Assembly (NCBI GenBank): GCA_001650955.1
Contig: LXYP01000002.1
Span: 1-64,000, forward strand
Source: Sphingomonadales bacterium EhC05
Lineage (GTDB): Bacteria > Pseudomonadota > Alphaproteobacteria > Sphingomonadales > Sphingomonadaceae
DNA: 64,000 bases
Reading direction: 5' to 3'
Shown here: positions 17,524-26,510 of the stretch, piece by piece
Position numbering within the stretch: position 1 is the first letter of the stretch
Layout: each line of letters opens with the position of its first letter
The notes under the pieces: generated by a model
Databases searched by the model: none
What the model was told of the DNA's origin: nothing
The model's input: the letters and a program-made list of their open reading frames with translations, nothing else
Made by a program: the position numbers and the translations under genes

Positions 17524-19962
17524 TCAGAACTTGAATTTGGCTTCCACAAACACCTGACGGCCACGGTTTTGAGTGACAACCAGGTCATCACCAACACCAG
17601 GCTGCAGGAATGGACGACCGCCACTGGTATTCACCCAGAGCTTGTCGGTCAAGTTGACGCCAACGAGCGACAATTTCCATGCACCGTCTGAATCACCTAC
17701 TGATATTGCGCCGTCGAGAGAAACATAGCTGTCCTGACGAGGGTCGGTGAGAGAATCTTCATTGGTGAAGTACGAACCCGAATATTGCACGTTACCGTTC
17801 AAACCGACTTCAAGAGTGTCACCCATTGGAATGGTCCAATCGAAGGCGGCATTACCCGAAATCTTGGGAGCGCGAGCTGCTGCACGGCCATCCAAATCTT
17901 CACCCGAAGTGGTGACGAACGTGTCGGTGAATTGCGCGTCAGTATATCCGAACCCACCTGAGAAGTTCAAACCTTCAACAGGCGTCCGCCATGCCCACTC
18001 AACGTCAAAACCTTTAGATGTCAGCTGACTGGCATTGAAGGTTTGGAACTGAATGGTCGTCGCATCGAAATTTTGCACCTGCAAATCATCAAATACATAG
18101 TAGAATGCTGATGCATTGAAAGTAACAGACCGGCCGGCGAACTGGGTTTTCACGCCAATTTCACCGCCTTTACCGGTTTCCGAATCAAACTTGAGAGCAT
18201 CTGCCGTCGCCTGGCGGACAGCCGGATCAGCGCTACCAAAACCAGTCAAACTGTTTGACGGCAAGGCACTGTTATCAATTCCGCCCGATTTGAAGCCGGT
18301 TTTGAATGCGGCATAAATGTTCACGTCATCACTGGCTTTATAACGCAGCGTCAATTCTGGAGAAAAATTGTCATCCGAGAAGTTAATAGGGCCAGAGAAG
18401 AAGCCACTAGGAATGAAGGTTCCGCCTCCACCAAGGAATGCGTGCACGAAAGGAACGCTAATCGTATTTGTTTTCGTCTCGTCGGTCCAACGTACGCCGC
18501 CAGACAGTTCGAGATCTTCGGTCAGGTCAAGCGTCACGCTACCAAAGAAGGACAATGCTTCTGTTTTTGTGCTGTGCTTCTTGTGCCAGTCATAGGTCGC
18601 GCCGGTGATCGGATCCGGTGCCAGAAGCGAAATATTGACAGCCTGTTGTGATGTATCAAAATCAATTTCACGAGATTCCCAGAACGCACCAACCATGAAG
18701 TTGAACATGCCATCAAAGTCACTGGCCAAACGAATTTCTTGAGTGAATTGTTCTGTTCTGTTGCGTGGGTCACTTCCGCCCGCACCACCTGGAAGACCGA
18801 CATAGCTGTATGAATCGATGTCGATTGCGTCCAGATTAAGATATCCGGAAACCGATGAAAGCGTCAATGTATCGGAAACATCGAGGTCCCATTTCAGACG
18901 ACCAAAGAAAATGTCAGTTTCGCCAAACGGAATTCCGTTGAATCTGTCGCGAACCGATGATTGCGGTGGGAGCACTGTAAGTGATGGATGGGCATCCGAA
19001 TGATGATATAGCCCATCACTATCATTACAGTCCGCGTTTGATGGGAGAACGATGCCTCCGCCGAGCAAGAAAACAGAGTCTGCGACACCGTTCGGTCCAC
19101 AATTAATATCAGAATGCGCGATCGCTCCGTCATTCTCATTCTTGATATAGTTGACTTTAAGGTTCGCATTAAAATTATCTGACGGGTCCCATTGGAGAGT
19201 CACACGGCTCACAAAATTTGTCAGCCCGCGGCTAGTGCGCGTCGATCCATCTGGATTGAAAGCCGGCGTGCCTGGCGCCAGATCAACATAATCTTCGATA
19301 TCATTGAACTGGGCAGCGACCCTGATCCCGAGAGTATCGGAAATCGGACCAGAGATATAACCACCGACCGTATACCCTTTTTCTTCAAACTCGTAGGATG
19401 CTTTACCGCCGACTTCCCAGCTTGCAGTCGGGTTTGCCGAACGAATAGCGAAAACACCAGCGGAAGCACTTTTTCCGAAGAAGAGCGATTGCGGGCCTTT
19501 CAGGACGTCAATTTGTTCGACGTCAAAAAAGCCGGCCTGCACCATCCGCATCGTGCTGACTTGAACGCCATCAAAATCGAAAGCGACCGCAGAGTCAAAA
19601 GATGCCGAGATGTTGGATGAGCCTACACCGCGAAGACTGATCTGACCACCGGAGCCAGAACCACCAACTTGAACATTCAAAGCAGGTACGCGGCTCACAA
19701 CGTCGGCGATTTCATCGACCTGGTATTTTTCCAACGTAGCACCACCAATTGCGGTCACGGTCACAGGAACCTCTTGCAGCGTTTCGGTCTGCTTACGTGC
19801 AATCACTGTGATGACATTGCTTTCAGCCGCTTCATCGGAATCCTGCGCCATCGCCGGAGATGCCAATCCACCGAACGCCAAACTGGCAGCCGAACCCATC
19901 AATAGTGTCCGTAATGCGTATTTTCCAAAAACAGATTCGTCGCGTGGTGATAATGTGGTCAT
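17524..19962 (-). CDS. TonB-dependent outer membrane receptor
   Basis: 812 residues. A signal peptide ending ASPAMAQ is followed by a TonB-box-like segment (SNVITVIARK), the plug domain (LQEVPVTVTAIGG to SLRGVGSSN) and a beta-barrel that ends with the C-terminal Phe of FVEAKFKF. This is the sphingomonad class of TonB receptors that import organic substrates rather than siderophores. Its place at the head of a catabolic cluster suggests it takes up the cluster's hydrophobic substrate. GGGAGAGAGAA precedes the ATG. It is divergent from the SDR gene at 20233. Confidence 0.95.
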   Translation of the reverse strand: MTTLSPRDESVFGKYALRTLLMGSAASLAFGGLASPAMAQDSDEAAESNVITVIARKQTETLQEVPVTVTAIGGATLEKYQVDEIADVVSRVPALNVQVGGSGSGGQISLRGVGSSNISASFDSAVAFDFDGVQVSTMRMVQAGFFDVEQIDVLKGPQSLFFGKSASAGVFAIRSANPTASWEVGGKASYEFEEKGYTVGGYISGPISDTLGIRVAAQFNDIEDYVDLAPGTPAFNPDGSTRTSRGLTNFVSRVTLQWDPSDNFNANLKVNYIKNENDGAIAHSDINCGPNGVADSVFLLGGGIVLPSNADCNDSDGLYHHSDAHPSLTVLPPQSSVRDRFNGIPFGETDIFFGRLKWDLDVSDTLTLSSVSGYLNLDAIDIDSYSYVGLPGGAGGSDPRNRTEQFTQEIRLASDFDGMFNFMVGAFWESREIDFDTSQQAVNISLLAPDPITGATYDWHKKHSTKTEALSFFGSVTLDLTEDLELSGGVRWTDETKTNTISVPFVHAFLGGGGTFIPSGFFSGPINFSDDNFSPELTLRYKASDDVNIYAAFKTGFKSGGIDNSALPSNSLTGFGSADPAVRQATADALKFDSETGKGGEIGVKTQFAGRSVTFNASAFYYVFDDLQVQNFDATTIQFQTFNASQLTSKGFDVEWAWRTPVEGLNFSGGFGYTDAQFTDTFVTTSGEDLDGRAAARAPKISGNAAFDWTIPMGDTLEVGLNGNVQYSGSYFTNEDSLTDPRQDSYVSLDGAISVGDSDGAWKLSLVGVNLTDKLWVNTSGGRPFLQPGVGDDLVVTQNRGRQVFVEAKFKF

Positions 19963-20080
19963 TTCTCTCTCCCAAATTGCATCAGACCCACCAGGTCGTA
20001 ATGCATCCTAAATAAATGGCTGTTGTCCTAAGCCTTATGAGGCCTTCTTAAGCGGGAGATTGACGATGCTCTGCTAGCCA

Positions 20081-20094
20081 ATTTGATAGCAAAT
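20081..20094. promoter_or_regulatory. Candidate operator ATTTG-ATAG-CAAAT
   Basis: A perfect five-base dyad with a four-base centre in the divergent spacer between the TonB receptor and the SDR gene, roughly 120-140 bases from both starts. Nearly the same sequence (gcca, then tttgatagcaa, then a conserved TG) recurs in the divergent spacer near 30030, suggesting one regulator for both. Confidence 0.5.
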
Positions 20095-20232
20095 GAGCAA
20101 AACTGTGTTATTCGCGCAACAATTGATCGTCGGACGCAAAAATTTGGTGGAAAGAGCTAGCGATAATAGGAATTGTACCCTGGCCGGAATCGGCGCCTAG
20201 GGTAACCTAAATTAGATAGTGGAGGATCAATT

Positions 20233-20994
20233 ATGAACAGTCTGACTGGCAAAATAGCGATAGTGACAGGAGCCGGTTCAGGGCTTGGCAAGGCAATCGG
20301 TGAAACTTTTGCTGCAGAAGGTGCCCAAGTTGTTTTGACAGACATTAATCTCGAAAATGTCACAAATGTTGCCGCTCAGATTGGGCCGCAAGCATTGGCG
20401 CTGGAGCAAGATGTCGTTGACGAGAAGCGATGGGAAGACGTTTTTCTGCAAACCCAAGATACGTTTGGTGCGCCACATATTCTCGTCAATAATGCCGGTC
20501 TGGTCATTCCGGCGACTATCGAAGACTGCACGCTGGATCAGTTCCGCACAACCAATGCGGTCATGCTAGAGGGCGTCTTTCTAGGATGCCGGGCAGCAGT
20601 GAAAGCAATGAAATCCAGTGAGCAATTATGCTCCATAATCAATCTAAGTTCAATGGCCGCCCTGCAAGGTTATTCGCCATTTGTCGCTTATGCTGCTGCG
20701 AAAGGCGGAGTGCGTTCGATGACCAAATCTGTCGCACTCCATTGCAAAGAGCAAAATTACCCGATCCGGTGCAACAGTCTCCATCCCGCGGGCATCGATA
20801 CACCGATGGTCCGGCAGGAAGCAGTGGGTGCAAGTGGAGACGCCACCCCATCGACCGGGATGATCCCGCTGGGTGGATTGGGTCACCCCAATGATGTCGC
20901 CAACCTCTGTGTCTATTTGGCCAGCGATGGATCACGCTTTATGACTGCAGGAGAATTTCCCGTCGATAACGGAATGCTGTATAAACCCGCATGA
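20233..20994 (+). CDS. SDR family oxidoreductase
   Basis: 253 residues, a classical SDR. GAGSGLGKAIG binds the nucleotide, and Asp of VLTDINLE favours NAD(H). NNAG is followed by the catalytic Ser in IINLSSMAA and Tyr/Lys in YAAAKGG. Such enzymes in steroid clusters act as hydroxysteroid dehydrogenases, which would fit the ketosteroid isomerase nearby, but substrate is not readable. GGAGGATC lies before the ATG. The gene is divergent from the TonB receptor and ends six bases before a convergent operon. Confidence 0.9.
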   Translation: MNSLTGKIAIVTGAGSGLGKAIGETFAAEGAQVVLTDINLENVTNVAAQIGPQALALEQDVVDEKRWEDVFLQTQDTFGAPHILVNNAGLVIPATIEDCTLDQFRTTNAVMLEGVFLGCRAAVKAMKSSEQLCSIINLSSMAALQGYSPFVAYAAAKGGVRSMTKSVALHCKEQNYPIRCNSLHPAGIDTPMVRQEAVGASGDATPSTGMIPLGGLGHPNDVANLCVYLASDGSRFMTAGEFPVDNGMLYKPA

Positions 20995-21000
20995 TTCAGT

Positions 21001-21396
21001 CTAGCTAGCTGCGGAACTCATCACTGCAGCAATCTGATTTTGGAATTCGGCAAGATCAAAATAGTCGCGCCATTTTTTGATTTTGCCGTCTTCTATTTCA
21101 AACGTGCCCATGACGCGGATTGCGATCCACTGCCCTGCCATTTGGAATTTGTCGGTGCGCTCGGTCAGCACAACATTGCCATTGGTCGCGATGGCATGAA
21201 CAATCCATTCTGCGGCTTCAAAATCAAAAGCACCGCTATCAAACAAGCCCTTCACCGCTGCAATCCCATCACAGGGTTCCATCGGGATATTATGGTAAAA
21301 AATATCGTCCGCCATGGCACCGTAAATGGCGTCATAGTCCAGTCGGTTCCAGGCTTCGATAAAATCGAGAACTATTTTTTCATTGGTGTCAGACAT
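21001..21396 (-). CDS. Limonene-1,2-epoxide hydrolase-like (NTF2-fold) protein
   Basis: 131 residues. The start TNEKIVLDFIEAWNRLDYDAI, the FYHNIPMEP segment and the ending KIKKWRDYFDLAEF match the limonene-epoxide hydrolase branch of the NTF2-like fold. These enzymes hydrate epoxides or act as isomerase-like proteins on terpenoid and steroid substrates. It is the last gene of the operon that runs from the SDR gene at 26029 down to here, 11 bases after the MDR oxidoreductase gene. Confidence 0.82.
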   Translation of the reverse strand: MSDTNEKIVLDFIEAWNRLDYDAIYGAMADDIFYHNIPMEPCDGIAAVKGLFDSGAFDFEAAEWIVHAIATNGNVVLTERTDKFQMAGQWIAIRVMGTFEIEDGKIKKWRDYFDLAEFQNQIAAVMSSAAS

Positions 21397-21407
21397 TGAT
21401 TTATCTC

Positions 21408-22430
21408 CTATGCGCTGGGGGAAATATCGAGGATCATCTTGCCCTGATTGGCACCCGAAAATAGCTTCATGAACGCAGCATAGCTATTTTCAATTCCCCT
21501 ATCGATATCCTCATCATGGATGATTTTGCCTTCACCCATCCATTGTGCCATTTGCGCTATCCCTTCCGGGAAACGCGCAGGATAATCGCGCACAAGAAAG
21601 CCTTTTATTGTCGCCTGACGCGAGATCAGATACCAGAGGTTGCGAATGCCGACAGGTTCCGGGCTATTATATTCGCTAATCAAGCCGCATAAGATGACAC
21701 GGCCATGTTCGTTGATCGCAGTGATCCCAGCATCCAATATTTCGCCCCCGACATTTTCCCAGATGATATCGACTCCATCGGGTGCAGCGGCGGCGATTTC
21801 CTGCTCGAGATCGGCCTGGCTTTTGCCGCGATAATCGATCGCTGCATCAAAACCATAATGATCCACCAGCCGTGCGCATTTTTCTGCGCCGCCTGCGATT
21901 CCAACGACTCGGCAGCCCTTGATCTTGCCGATTTGCCCAACCAGTGAACCCACGGCACCCGCCGCTCCTGTCACGAGCAGTGTTTCGCCTTCTTTGGGCT
22001 GACCATCCTCGATCATGCCAAAATAGGCGGTCATGCCAACGGCTCCGAGAACGGAGAGAAAATTGGTCGGCGACGGTACCAGCGAGGCATCGACGGGCGA
22101 TGTAAAACCGCCTGCTTGAACGACTGAATATTCCTCCATCGCGCCCAAGCCGACCACCCACTGTCCGGCCGGAAAATCGGGATTTTTCGATTCACTGACC
22201 CGGCCGACACTGCTCGCAGTCACCGCTGCGCCGAGCGCGATCGGAGGCATATAGCTTTCTGCATCGCTCATCCAGCCGCGCTGCGCCGGATCGAGGGAAA
22301 TATAGTGATTTCGGACTAGGAAGGCGCCATCGCCAAGTTCCGGCAGATCCTCTTCGACCAACGCAAAATCGCTTTCTTTGGGCGTGCCAACCGGGCGGCT
22401 AACAAGTGTGAATTTGCGGTTCCTGGTCAT
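21408..22430 (-). CDS. NADP-dependent MDR oxidoreductase (CurA/leukotriene B4 12-hydroxydehydrogenase-like)
   Basis: 340 residues, a zinc-free medium-chain reductase. It begins with the typical RKFTLVSRPVGTPKESDF and SLDPAQRGWM, then the Rossmann motif TGAAGAVGSLVGQ and the IDYRGKS segment. Relatives reduce alpha,beta double bonds of enones or enoyl-CoA with NADPH. A paralogue with the same layout lies at 28960. It is two bases from the acyl-CoA dehydrogenase gene upstream, so it belongs to the same transcript. Confidence 0.9.
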   Translation of the reverse strand: MTRNRKFTLVSRPVGTPKESDFALVEEDLPELGDGAFLVRNHYISLDPAQRGWMSDAESYMPPIALGAAVTASSVGRVSESKNPDFPAGQWVVGLGAMEEYSVVQAGGFTSPVDASLVPSPTNFLSVLGAVGMTAYFGMIEDGQPKEGETLLVTGAAGAVGSLVGQIGKIKGCRVVGIAGGAEKCARLVDHYGFDAAIDYRGKSQADLEQEIAAAAPDGVDIIWENVGGEILDAGITAINEHGRVILCGLISEYNSPEPVGIRNLWYLISRQATIKGFLVRDYPARFPEGIAQMAQWMGEGKIIHDEDIDRGIENSYAAFMKLFSGANQGKMILDISPSA

Positions 22431-22432
22431 GA

Positions 22433-23608
22433 TTATCCTTCATTTGCGATTTTATGTGATTTTTTGATTTTCTTCGCGAGGGACCATTTGTGGACCTCGG
22501 TCGGGCCGTCATAAACCCGGAATGCGCGGACTTCACGAAACACCTGTTCCACGACCGTATCGCGGCTCAGGCCCGTGCCACCCATCACCTGGACACAATT
22601 GTCGGCGATGCGAAACAGAGCTTCTGAAACCGCAACCTTGGCCATCGAACTTTCGGTAGTGCCCAGTTCACCGGTATCGAGTACCGAAGCACACCAGTCG
22701 ATCATCAGTTCCGACTGTTTCAAGTCGATCTGATTCTGTGCCAGCATGAATCCGACGCCTTCATGATCAATAAGCGGCTTGCCAAATGCATGGCGTTTGC
22801 AGGCGTAATCAATCGCAATTTCCTGCGCCCGATCACAGCAGCCAAGCCAGCGCATACAATGAGTCAAACGGGCTGGAGACAGACGCACCTGAGCATATTT
22901 GAAACCTTCACCGCTTTCTCCAAGCATCTGGTCAGCGGGCACGCGGAGATTGTCGATATTCACTACCGAATGGCTGCCCGGCATGGAGCTGTCGATCGTA
23001 TCGAGCACACGTTCGATCTGGATGGCCGGGTCTGGGAGGTCGACGAGAAACATCGTTGCGCCTTCGTCAGATTTCGCCATGATGATTCCGACCTTCGCGC
23101 CCTTTGCGCCGGTGATGAACGTTTTGCGGCCATTGATCACCCAATGGTTGCCATCCAGTTTTGCCGTCGTCTGCATCATCATCGGGTCAGAACCTGCACC
23201 GTTTTCGCTCGCCGGTTCGGTCATGAAAAACGCAGAGCGTGCTTCGCCTGATATCAGCGGAGCCAGGAAATGCTCTTGTTGCTCGGGCGAGGCACATTTA
23301 CCGAGCAAATACATATTACCCTCGTCCGGCGCGAAGGTATTCACCGCCAGCGGCCCCAGCGGCGAGAGACCGGACTTGCGCAGCACCAATGCCGTCTCAA
23401 GATGCGTCAGATGGCTGCCGTCCTCCCGAATATGCGGCGTCAGAACGCCGGCTTCTCTGGCAAGCACCCGCATTTCCTGAACGAGCCCGTCAGTGGGTCC
23501 ATGATCTTCACAACGATCGTCTTTTTCATAGGTAAAAATTTTGTCGCGAACGAAATTCTCGACTCGTTCGGCTATGTCATGCGCTTCGGCGCTGATATCT
23601 TTGGTCAT
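22433..23608 (-). CDS. Acyl-CoA dehydrogenase
   Basis: 391 residues. FAD-dependent alpha,beta-dehydrogenation of an acyl-CoA. The conserved MTEPASENGAGSDP motif, the ITGAKGA segment, the AFGKPLIDHEGV helix, QVMGGTGL and the C-terminal VYDGPTEVHKWSLAKKI are all present. It lies between the MDR oxidoreductase and the thiolase genes with spacers of two and eight bases. The third dehydrogenase of this cluster; unlike the pair at 26511-28874 it has a single-gene layout and is probably a homotetramer. Confidence 0.93.
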   Translation of the reverse strand: MTKDISAEAHDIAERVENFVRDKIFTYEKDDRCEDHGPTDGLVQEMRVLAREAGVLTPHIREDGSHLTHLETALVLRKSGLSPLGPLAVNTFAPDEGNMYLLGKCASPEQQEHFLAPLISGEARSAFFMTEPASENGAGSDPMMMQTTAKLDGNHWVINGRKTFITGAKGAKVGIIMAKSDEGATMFLVDLPDPAIQIERVLDTIDSSMPGSHSVVNIDNLRVPADQMLGESGEGFKYAQVRLSPARLTHCMRWLGCCDRAQEIAIDYACKRHAFGKPLIDHEGVGFMLAQNQIDLKQSELMIDWCASVLDTGELGTTESSMAKVAVSEALFRIADNCVQVMGGTGLSRDTVVEQVFREVRAFRVYDGPTEVHKWSLAKKIKKSHKIANEG

Positions 23609-23616
23609 TGATTCTC

Positions 23617-24762
23617 CTATCGCTGGAGAATGGTTACGGCAGATACGCCGGGTGCGCCATAGACCTGTGTATATCCCGTTTTGGGATTGCCCGGCACTTG
23701 CCGTTCACCCGCGGTTCCTCGCAATTGCACCACATTCTCATAGACTTGACGCAACCCCGATGCACCAATGGGCTCGCCACACGCGAGACAACCGCCATCC
23801 GTGTTGACCGGCAACTCACCATTAATTTCTGTCCGGCCTTCAATCAACCATTGCTCCTGATCGCCGTGGGGGCAGAATCCATTCTCTGCCATATGCATGA
23901 TTTCCGCGCCCGCCTCGGTGTCCTGCAATTGCGCGACATCAATATCTTCCGGGCCCATGCCAGCTTGTTCGAAAGCCGCTTTTGCCGCGAGCTCCGTCGC
24001 GGTTCCGCCGCGTTCGACATCAATGGATGCCGCAAAAACCTCAAAAGAGCCGGGTGGGCGCGTCCGCATGACGGAGGTTTTCAACCGGATCAACGGCATG
24101 CCCAGTTCCTTGGCTTTTTTCTCGCTGGCCAGAATAAGCGCCACCGCGCCTTCTGCCGGCGAGCAGAACATATATTTGTTCAGGGGGTCAGAAATCATCG
24201 GGGCGTTCATGATGGTCTCGAGATCAACTTCGCTCCGACGCCAGGCATGATCTGTCTTGGCTCCATTGCGAAAGGCCTTTTCAGCAATCCGGCCCAAGGT
24301 CTCGCGGCTCAGATCATGCTCATGCAAATAGCGCATGATCTTGGCTCCGAAAAATTGCGTCGTCAGCATGTAACCTGCTTCACCATACCAGTTTGGCAGA
24401 CCATAGCTGGCAGGGTCAGCGTTGAACGCACCGCGGGGATGCTTGTCAAAACCGACCGCCATGCCAATGTCATATTCGCCAGACTTGATCGCACTAGCTG
24501 CTGCATTCAGCGCCGAGCCGCCGGTGGCACAACCGTTGGAAACGTTGATGAACTGAATCCCGGTCAGACCGAGTTGAGAAACCATCGTGTCGGCCGCCCC
24601 GGAGGCCGCAGAGCCTCCGAAGGCAAACTCGATATCTTTCCATTCAATTCCTGTATCTTTGAGCGCCTGCTTAACTGCAAAGACGCCCTGATCCATCCCG
24701 TCGCGGCCTTCGGTTCGGCCAAATGGATGAATACCTGCTCCTACGATACAAACGTCTGACAT
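23617..24762 (-). CDS. Thiolase family protein (lipid-transfer-protein/SCP2 type)
   Basis: 381 residues. The nucleophilic Cys78 is present in VSNGCATGG. Near the C-terminus, where classic thiolases have GHPxGATG, this protein reads GEPIGASG, so the usual catalytic His is Glu; that variant marks the Ltp-like branch that includes side-chain thiolases and retro-aldolases of steroid degraders. Such enzymes need a DUF35 partner, and one is encoded two bases upstream. The pair probably cleaves a CoA-activated side chain or ring fragment; thiolytic or aldolytic action cannot be decided. Confidence 0.88.
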   Translation of the reverse strand: MSDVCIVGAGIHPFGRTEGRDGMDQGVFAVKQALKDTGIEWKDIEFAFGGSAASGAADTMVSQLGLTGIQFINVSNGCATGGSALNAAASAIKSGEYDIGMAVGFDKHPRGAFNADPASYGLPNWYGEAGYMLTTQFFGAKIMRYLHEHDLSRETLGRIAEKAFRNGAKTDHAWRRSEVDLETIMNAPMISDPLNKYMFCSPAEGAVALILASEKKAKELGMPLIRLKTSVMRTRPPGSFEVFAASIDVERGGTATELAAKAAFEQAGMGPEDIDVAQLQDTEAGAEIMHMAENGFCPHGDQEQWLIEGRTEINGELPVNTDGGCLACGEPIGASGLRQVYENVVQLRGTAGERQVPGNPKTGYTQVYGAPGVSAVTILQR

Positions 24763-24764
24763 AA

Positions 24765-25178
24765 TTATTCTCCCTGAACAGGCTTGAAGGCGTGAATGAG
24801 TTTTTGTTCGGCTTCCGGCGCATCCGGATCAAGCGGAATGGCGGTGAGTTCGACGTTCATACCGATTTTGACGTCGTCTGGTTCCACCCCCGTTAAACGA
24901 GATTCGACCATGGTTTGACCAGGCAGTTCGACATAGGCGACTACATAAGGTTTGAATTTTTCCGGATCGACCGGCCCCAGATAGGGAGACTTGGGCGGAA
25001 ATCTCTGAACCGTATAGGTCCAGACGGTGCCACGCGATGCCAGCGCGATAGGTTCGATATTGTCGGCCGGCCGCAATGGCAGTGGAAAGAAAATCTGTCC
25101 GGTATCGGTATTTCGTGCGCCGAGAAGCGCGCTCATATCCTCCGTAAACAAATTTTCGGCAATTAGCTGTGCGCTCAC
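24765..25178 (-). CDS. DUF35 OB-fold protein lacking the zinc ribbon cysteines
   Basis: 137 residues from a GTG at 25178, chosen because GGGAGAGA lies just upstream; the frame also continues to 25229. The OB-fold half is clear (VWTYTVQRFPPKSPYLGP, then PYVVAYVEL and TGVEPDDVKIGMNVEL). DUF35 proteins normally begin with a rubredoxin-like zinc ribbon (CxxC...CxxC), but here the equivalent segment ARNTDTGQIFFPL has no Cys and the whole protein has none. It likely binds the thiolase encoded two bases downstream, as in the Ltp2-ChsH2 complex. Confidence 0.85.
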   Translation of the reverse strand: MSAQLIAENLFTEDMSALLGARNTDTGQIFFPLPLRPADNIEPIALASRGTVWTYTVQRFPPKSPYLGPVDPEKFKPYVVAYVELPGQTMVESRLTGVEPDDVKIGMNVELTAIPLDPDAPEAEQKLIHAFKPVQGE

Positions 25179-25258
25179 AAAGTCTCTCCCTTTTCTGCGA
25201 GTCTCAATAGGTCGAAAGCGGGCCGCCAATAACTGCCAAAACGGCTAGGCTAGACGCA

Positions 25259-26029
25259 TCAATAGCCAGGATGAACAGCCAGCATGCCACCATCAACAAG
25301 CATATCGGTACCGGTGACAAAAGCACTGTCATCGCTCGCGAGATAGACAGCGGCCCCGGCGATATCACTCCCTTGTCCAATTTTATTCATCGGCGACATA
25401 GATGCGACCATCTCCATGATGTTTGGCACTGCTTCTTTGGCTGCGTCGATGATCCCGGTATGGGTGCCGCCGGGCACAATATTGTTACACCGAATGTTGA
25501 GACCCGCTTGAGCGCAATGTACGGCCACCGAACGACTGAGCATACGGACACCGCTTTTGGACGTCGTATACGCAATATCGCCTGGGAGTGCCATGAATGC
25601 GGACGTGGACGCGATATTGATGATTGATCCAGAAGAACCACCGGAGTTTTGCTTCATCCAGCTGATTGCCTTCTGGCAGCCGAGCATCACTCCGGTGAGA
25701 TTGATTCCAAGCAAATGGTGCCAACTCTCCAGGTCGATATCTTCAATGGACTTGCCCATCACAATTCCAGCGTTATTGACGAGAATGTCGAGACGACCGA
25801 AATCACCGTGAACTTTGTCCATGACCGCATCCCAACTCTCAGGATCGGAGACATCTTGGCGCAGGAACTGAACTCCCGCCTCATCAGCGACCTGCTGGCC
25901 GAGTTCCTCTTGCACGTCAGTGGAAAGCACCGTCGCCCCCTCCTCTGAAAATCGCTTCACCGTTGCCGCGCCGATACCCGAGGCTCCGCCCGTCACAATG
26001 GCAACTTTGTCTTTCAACCGACCGTACAT
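25259..26029 (-). CDS. SDR family oxidoreductase (glucose/ribitol or hydroxysteroid dehydrogenase type)
   Basis: 256 residues. TGGASGIGAAT binds the cofactor and STDVQEE suggests NAD preference. NNAG, the Ser of IINIASTSA and the YTTSKSG catalytic segment are present, as is the C-terminal DGGM. AGGGAG lies before the ATG. The likely first gene of the minus-strand operon SDR-DUF35-thiolase-ACAD-MDR-LEH. It is divergent from the ketosteroid isomerase gene with an 84-base spacer, so both may be expressed from one promoter region. Confidence 0.9.
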   Translation of the reverse strand: MYGRLKDKVAIVTGGASGIGAATVKRFSEEGATVLSTDVQEELGQQVADEAGVQFLRQDVSDPESWDAVMDKVHGDFGRLDILVNNAGIVMGKSIEDIDLESWHHLLGINLTGVMLGCQKAISWMKQNSGGSSGSIINIASTSAFMALPGDIAYTTSKSGVRMLSRSVAVHCAQAGLNIRCNNIVPGGTHTGIIDAAKEAVPNIMEMVASMSPMNKIGQGSDIAGAAVYLASDDSAFVTGTDMLVDGGMLAVHPGY

Positions 26030-26113
26030 TTTTAACTCCCTATCAATTTCATTAGAAGCAGTGCTGCGTCATCCGACATAGTCAGCGGACTTGATATCCA
26101 GAAAGGTTGCCCG

Positions 26114-26494
26114 ATGCCAACAGCAGAATATATGCGTGATATTGTCGATCAATATGTCACGGCGATCAATGCGGGCGACATGCAGGCCGTCATTGCACTC
26201 TACGCGGATGATGCAGAAGTCGAAGACCCGGCAGGTACGGTCCCGAAACGCGGAGACGCAATTTTGGAATTTTACACCAACGCCTTTTCCGGCGGCGCGA
26301 AAGTTGCGTTGAGCGGTCCTGTGCGGCTCTCGGCCAAAGCGGCAGCCTTTCCTTTTCGCGCGGAAATATCTGGCCCAAATGGAACCGTTACCCATGTTGA
26401 AGTCATCGACATTTTCGACTTTGATGAAGCTGGAAAAGTGGAAAAAATGACAGCACATTTTGGCCCTACCAACATAAAAGTGACCAGCAGCTAG
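26114..26494 (+). CDS. Steroid delta-isomerase (3-ketosteroid delta5-delta4 isomerase)
   Basis: 126 residues, NTF2-like fold. Aligned by eye to the Comamonas testosteroni enzyme it has the same length and the same catalytic residues at the same numbers: Tyr14 (DQYVTAINAGD), Asp38 (EVEDPAG) and Asp99 (VIDIFDF). The isomerase moves the C5-C6 double bond of a 3-ketosteroid into conjugation, an early step in steroid breakdown. It is transcribed alone on the plus strand, divergent from an SDR gene and convergent with an acyl-CoA dehydrogenase gene. It is the best substrate clue of the cluster. Confidence 0.87.
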   Translation: MPTAEYMRDIVDQYVTAINAGDMQAVIALYADDAEVEDPAGTVPKRGDAILEFYTNAFSGGAKVALSGPVRLSAKAAAFPFRAEISGPNGTVTHVEVIDIFDFDEAGKVEKMTAHFGPTNIKVTSS

Positions 26495-26510
26495 GTCAAA
26501 ACGAAGCCGA

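Noticed and set aside
23608-24759. 383-codon plus-strand frame opposite the thiolase gene
   Set aside because: Shadow frame: the minus-strand thiolase has clear catalytic motifs, while the plus-strand product is His/Arg-rich and without family likeness.
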